The notes under the pieces were generated by a model. That model was given only the letters and a program-made list of their open reading frames with translations. It was not told the DNA's origin and did not search any database. From Dehalococcoidia bacterium (lineage in GTDB: Bacteria; Chloroflexota; Dehalococcoidia; UBA2979): 64,000 bases of DNA. This document shows, one piece after another, positions 62,552 to 64,000 of the stretch. The stretch is from assembly GCA_009692685.1 (NCBI GenBank), contig SHYS01000001.1:62001-126000 (forward strand), given 5' to 3'. Positions within the stretch are counted from its first letter, which is position 1. Every line of letters starts with the position of its first letter. Made by a program: the position numbers and the translations under genes.

Positions 62552-63078
62552 CCGAGCACGCCTCGCTAGCGGCCAGCGGGCAGGGTCGCCGACGCGTGCC
62601 GGGCTGGCTGGTGCCGTTCGGGCTGCTGCTCGTGAGCTTCCTGAGCATCGGTGCGGTCTTCTGGGGTCATTTTGTCGCTCATCCCGGTATTCGCGTATTC
62701 GAATTCGATGCCGGTCCGGTCGCAGGCCTGGAGATCGGGCGTGTGCGCCCCTTCCCGGAGTTCAACCTGTACCTCGTTGGGCTGGCGGACGGCCGAGTCC
62801 GAGTGATCGACGGCAAGGTGCACTCCTCGCAGTGCCTCGTGATCTGGAATCCTGACGACGAACGTGGTCGTGGCTTCAACCCGCACGGCACCCTCGGTAC
62901 CTACGAGGACCACTGTACGGGCGCGTACTGGGCCGTCACAGGGAACGAGATCGACCCTGCGGGGCGCCCTGTGGAACCGCTGCGCACGTTCGAACTCGCG
63001 TACAAGACGCTGCCGGACGGCCAGCAACACATCTTCGTCGAGGTCATCGGGCGGGATCGCGTCACGCCCTCGCGGTAG
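62548..63078 (+). CDS. Membrane-anchored Rieske-like protein without cluster ligands (1)
   Basis: A 176-residue protein with a signal anchor (about 19-42) and an extracytoplasmic domain. The domain ends like a Rieske fold: SSQCLVIW, then YEDHCTGAYWAVTG and DPAGRPVEPLRTF. Aligned to Rieske CxHxxC and CPCHG boxes, the four Fe-S ligands are absent while the two disulfide cysteines appear kept. It overlaps ECH3 by ATGA. A paralogue with the same pattern follows. Confidence 0.6.
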   Translation: MTEHASLAASGQGRRRVPGWLVPFGLLLVSFLSIGAVFWGHFVAHPGIRVFEFDAGPVAGLEIGRVRPFPEFNLYLVGLADGRVRVIDGKVHSSQCLVIWNPDDERGRGFNPHGTLGTYEDHCTGAYWAVTGNEIDPAGRPVEPLRTFELAYKTLPDGQQHIFVEVIGRDRVTPSR

Positions 63079-63205
63079 TCCGTGGCCGCCTCACGGGCGT
63101 GTGGCGCTCCCAGCATCGATTGCCTATAGTGGCCCCGCTTCGCCTCGGGGAGGCAGCACACGCACGCTAGTGGGGACTCCGATCGGTCCGTTCAGGAGCC
63201 AACTG

Positions 63206-63684
63206 GTGTACAGAGTGGTTGCTTGCTCGCGGTAGCCCTGTTCGCGCTGGGGGCGATCTTGGTGATCGCGTTCGTCGCGTTGCAGGGGCGGGGCGGGGGG
63301 AGGATCGCGCTGGGGTCACCCGAAGGACTGCGCCCGGGCTCCGTCGTCTACCACGCTACCGATCATGTGTTCGTTATTCGGCTGGTAGACGGCTCGCCGC
63401 TGGTGCTCTCCGACATCGACCCGCACAATCCCCCGGGGCGGCAGACCTGTCGGGTGACGTTCCGACCTGAACTGGGAGGGACGGAAGGCTTGGCGGCCGG
63501 TCGCTTCTTTGATGTGTGCAGCGGGGCGATGTACGACATCGCGGGCCGCAGCGCGAAGGGCGACTGGCTTGACCTTCGCTCGGTCCCGTTCGAGCTGGAC
63601 TCCGAGGGCCAGTTGACGATCTTGGAGGATGAAGCCGCGTTCAATCCCTGGAGGTTGAGCCGGGCAGGGGGTATCGCAGTATGA
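63206..63684 (+). CDS. Membrane-anchored Rieske-like protein without cluster ligands (2)
   Basis: About 155 residues: a membrane anchor (AVALFALGAILVIAFVALQG) and a domain with RQTCRVTF, then FFDVCSGAMYDIAG and DLRSVPFELDSEG. The pattern repeats that of the upstream paralogue: Cys, then F/Y-x-D-x-C-S/T-G-A. AGGAG and GTG 63206 give the best start but lie in a different frame from the body, which is open from TTG 63223, so a small indel may exist near 63215. The stop overlaps the acyl-CoA synthetase ATG. Confidence 0.58.
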
Positions 63685-64000
63685 ACACTGCCGAGTTCAT
63701 CACCATCACCGCGGCAATCGTGCCGGACCGCGTGGGCTTGGTCGACCCCGATGAGCGGGTCACGTTCGAGCAGTTCCAGACACGGGTGAACAAGCTCGCG
63801 CAAGGGCTGCTGGCGATGGGCGTAGGCAAGGGCTCGAACGTCGGCGTCATGTCGGTGAACTCCGTGAAGTTCGTCGAGGCGTACTACGCGACGGCCGCGG
63901 TCGGTGCCACGTTCGTGCCGCTGAACTTCCGGGCGAAGCCCGAGGAGCTCAGCTACATGATTAACACGGCGGACATCGGCACGCTGTTCATCTCTGAGCG
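63681..64000 (+). CDS. Acyl-CoA synthetase / AMP-binding enzyme (5' part only)
   Basis: The window ends after about 107 residues of an ANL-superfamily adenylating enzyme: VPDRVGLVDPDERVTFEQFQ, VNKLAQGLLAMGVGKGSNVG, and AAVGATFVPLNFRAKPEELS. These are typical first-domain blocks of acyl-CoA ligases. ATG 63681 overlaps the preceding stop by ATGA, so it belongs to the ECH3/Rieske-like operon. It would supply CoA esters to the ECH and SDR enzymes. Confidence 0.85.
   Translation, partial: MNTAEFITITAAIVPDRVGLVDPDERVTFEQFQTRVNKLAQGLLAMGVGKGSNVGVMSVNSVKFVEAYYATAAVGATFVPLNFRAKPEELSYMINTADIGTLFISE

Overview
The window is GC-rich, gene-dense bacterial chromosome with short intergenic gaps and many 4-base start/stop overlaps. 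The gene set (F420-type PPOX proteins, a geranylgeranyl-reductase-like FAD enzyme, DUF3179, a c-di-AMP riboswitch, a Firmicutes-like flagellar gene order with FlbD, PilZ, sigma-28 and a YlxL-like gene, and many SDR and enoyl-CoA hydratase paralogues) suggests a Chloroflexota lineage, perhaps Dehalococcoidia-like. That placement is an inference; no rRNA or tRNA gene is present to anchor it.

Layout. (1) 0.2-5.3 kb: mgtE, a dead flagellin gene that keeps a near-consensus sigma-28 promoter, a Gfo/Idh-like protein and an HtrA protease. (2) 5.4-14.4 kb, minus strand: a nine-gene cobalamin uptake and nucleotide-loop operon (btuC-btuD-cobO-cobT-cobS-cbiB-cobC-cobQ-cobU) behind a cobalamin riboswitch; a hairpin traps the btuC Shine-Dalgarno. 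(3) 14.4-19 kb: an MliC-like lipoprotein, two frameshifted GNAT genes, a methyltransferase, a c-di-AMP riboswitch ahead of a zinc-ribbon microprotein, and a NarL-type regulator. (4) 19.2-25.2 kb: a collapsing motility locus. fliN, pilZ, fliA and a rod gene are open; flbD, the ylxL-like gene and an LPXTG protein are broken. The start of fliO is fused to the end of flhF, so fliPQR-flhBA are absent from this locus. (5) 25.3-39.7 kb, minus strand: branched-chain amino acid genes cimA, ilvB-ilvN-ilvC-leuA-leuC-leuD and leuB, with an ilvB leader peptide and attenuator-like hairpin. A DUF4160-DUF2442 pair sits between leuC and leuD, and a Fic gene between cimA and leuB. (6) 39.7-51.8 kb: a small inverted-repeat-bounded segment, lipoproteins, DUF3179, an FAD oxidoreductase, ilvE, MBL and GcvT-like proteins, and uppP. 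(7) 51.8-64 kb: acyl-CoA/SDR metabolism. Two SDR pairs each join a canonical subunit to one lacking the catalytic Lys; three enoyl-CoA hydratase-fold genes, two tandem small paralogues, two Rieske-like proteins without cluster ligands, and the start of an acyl-CoA synthetase follow.

Across the window, broken genes cluster in motility and accessory functions while biosynthetic genes are open from end to end. This argues for real gene decay over random sequencing error. Every in-frame nonsense codon I found fits a coding-strand C-to-T change (CAG to TAG or CGA to TGA). The most interesting items are the half-deleted flagellar locus, the paired active/pseudo-SDR modules, the pseudo-Rieske pair and the regulatory RNAs.
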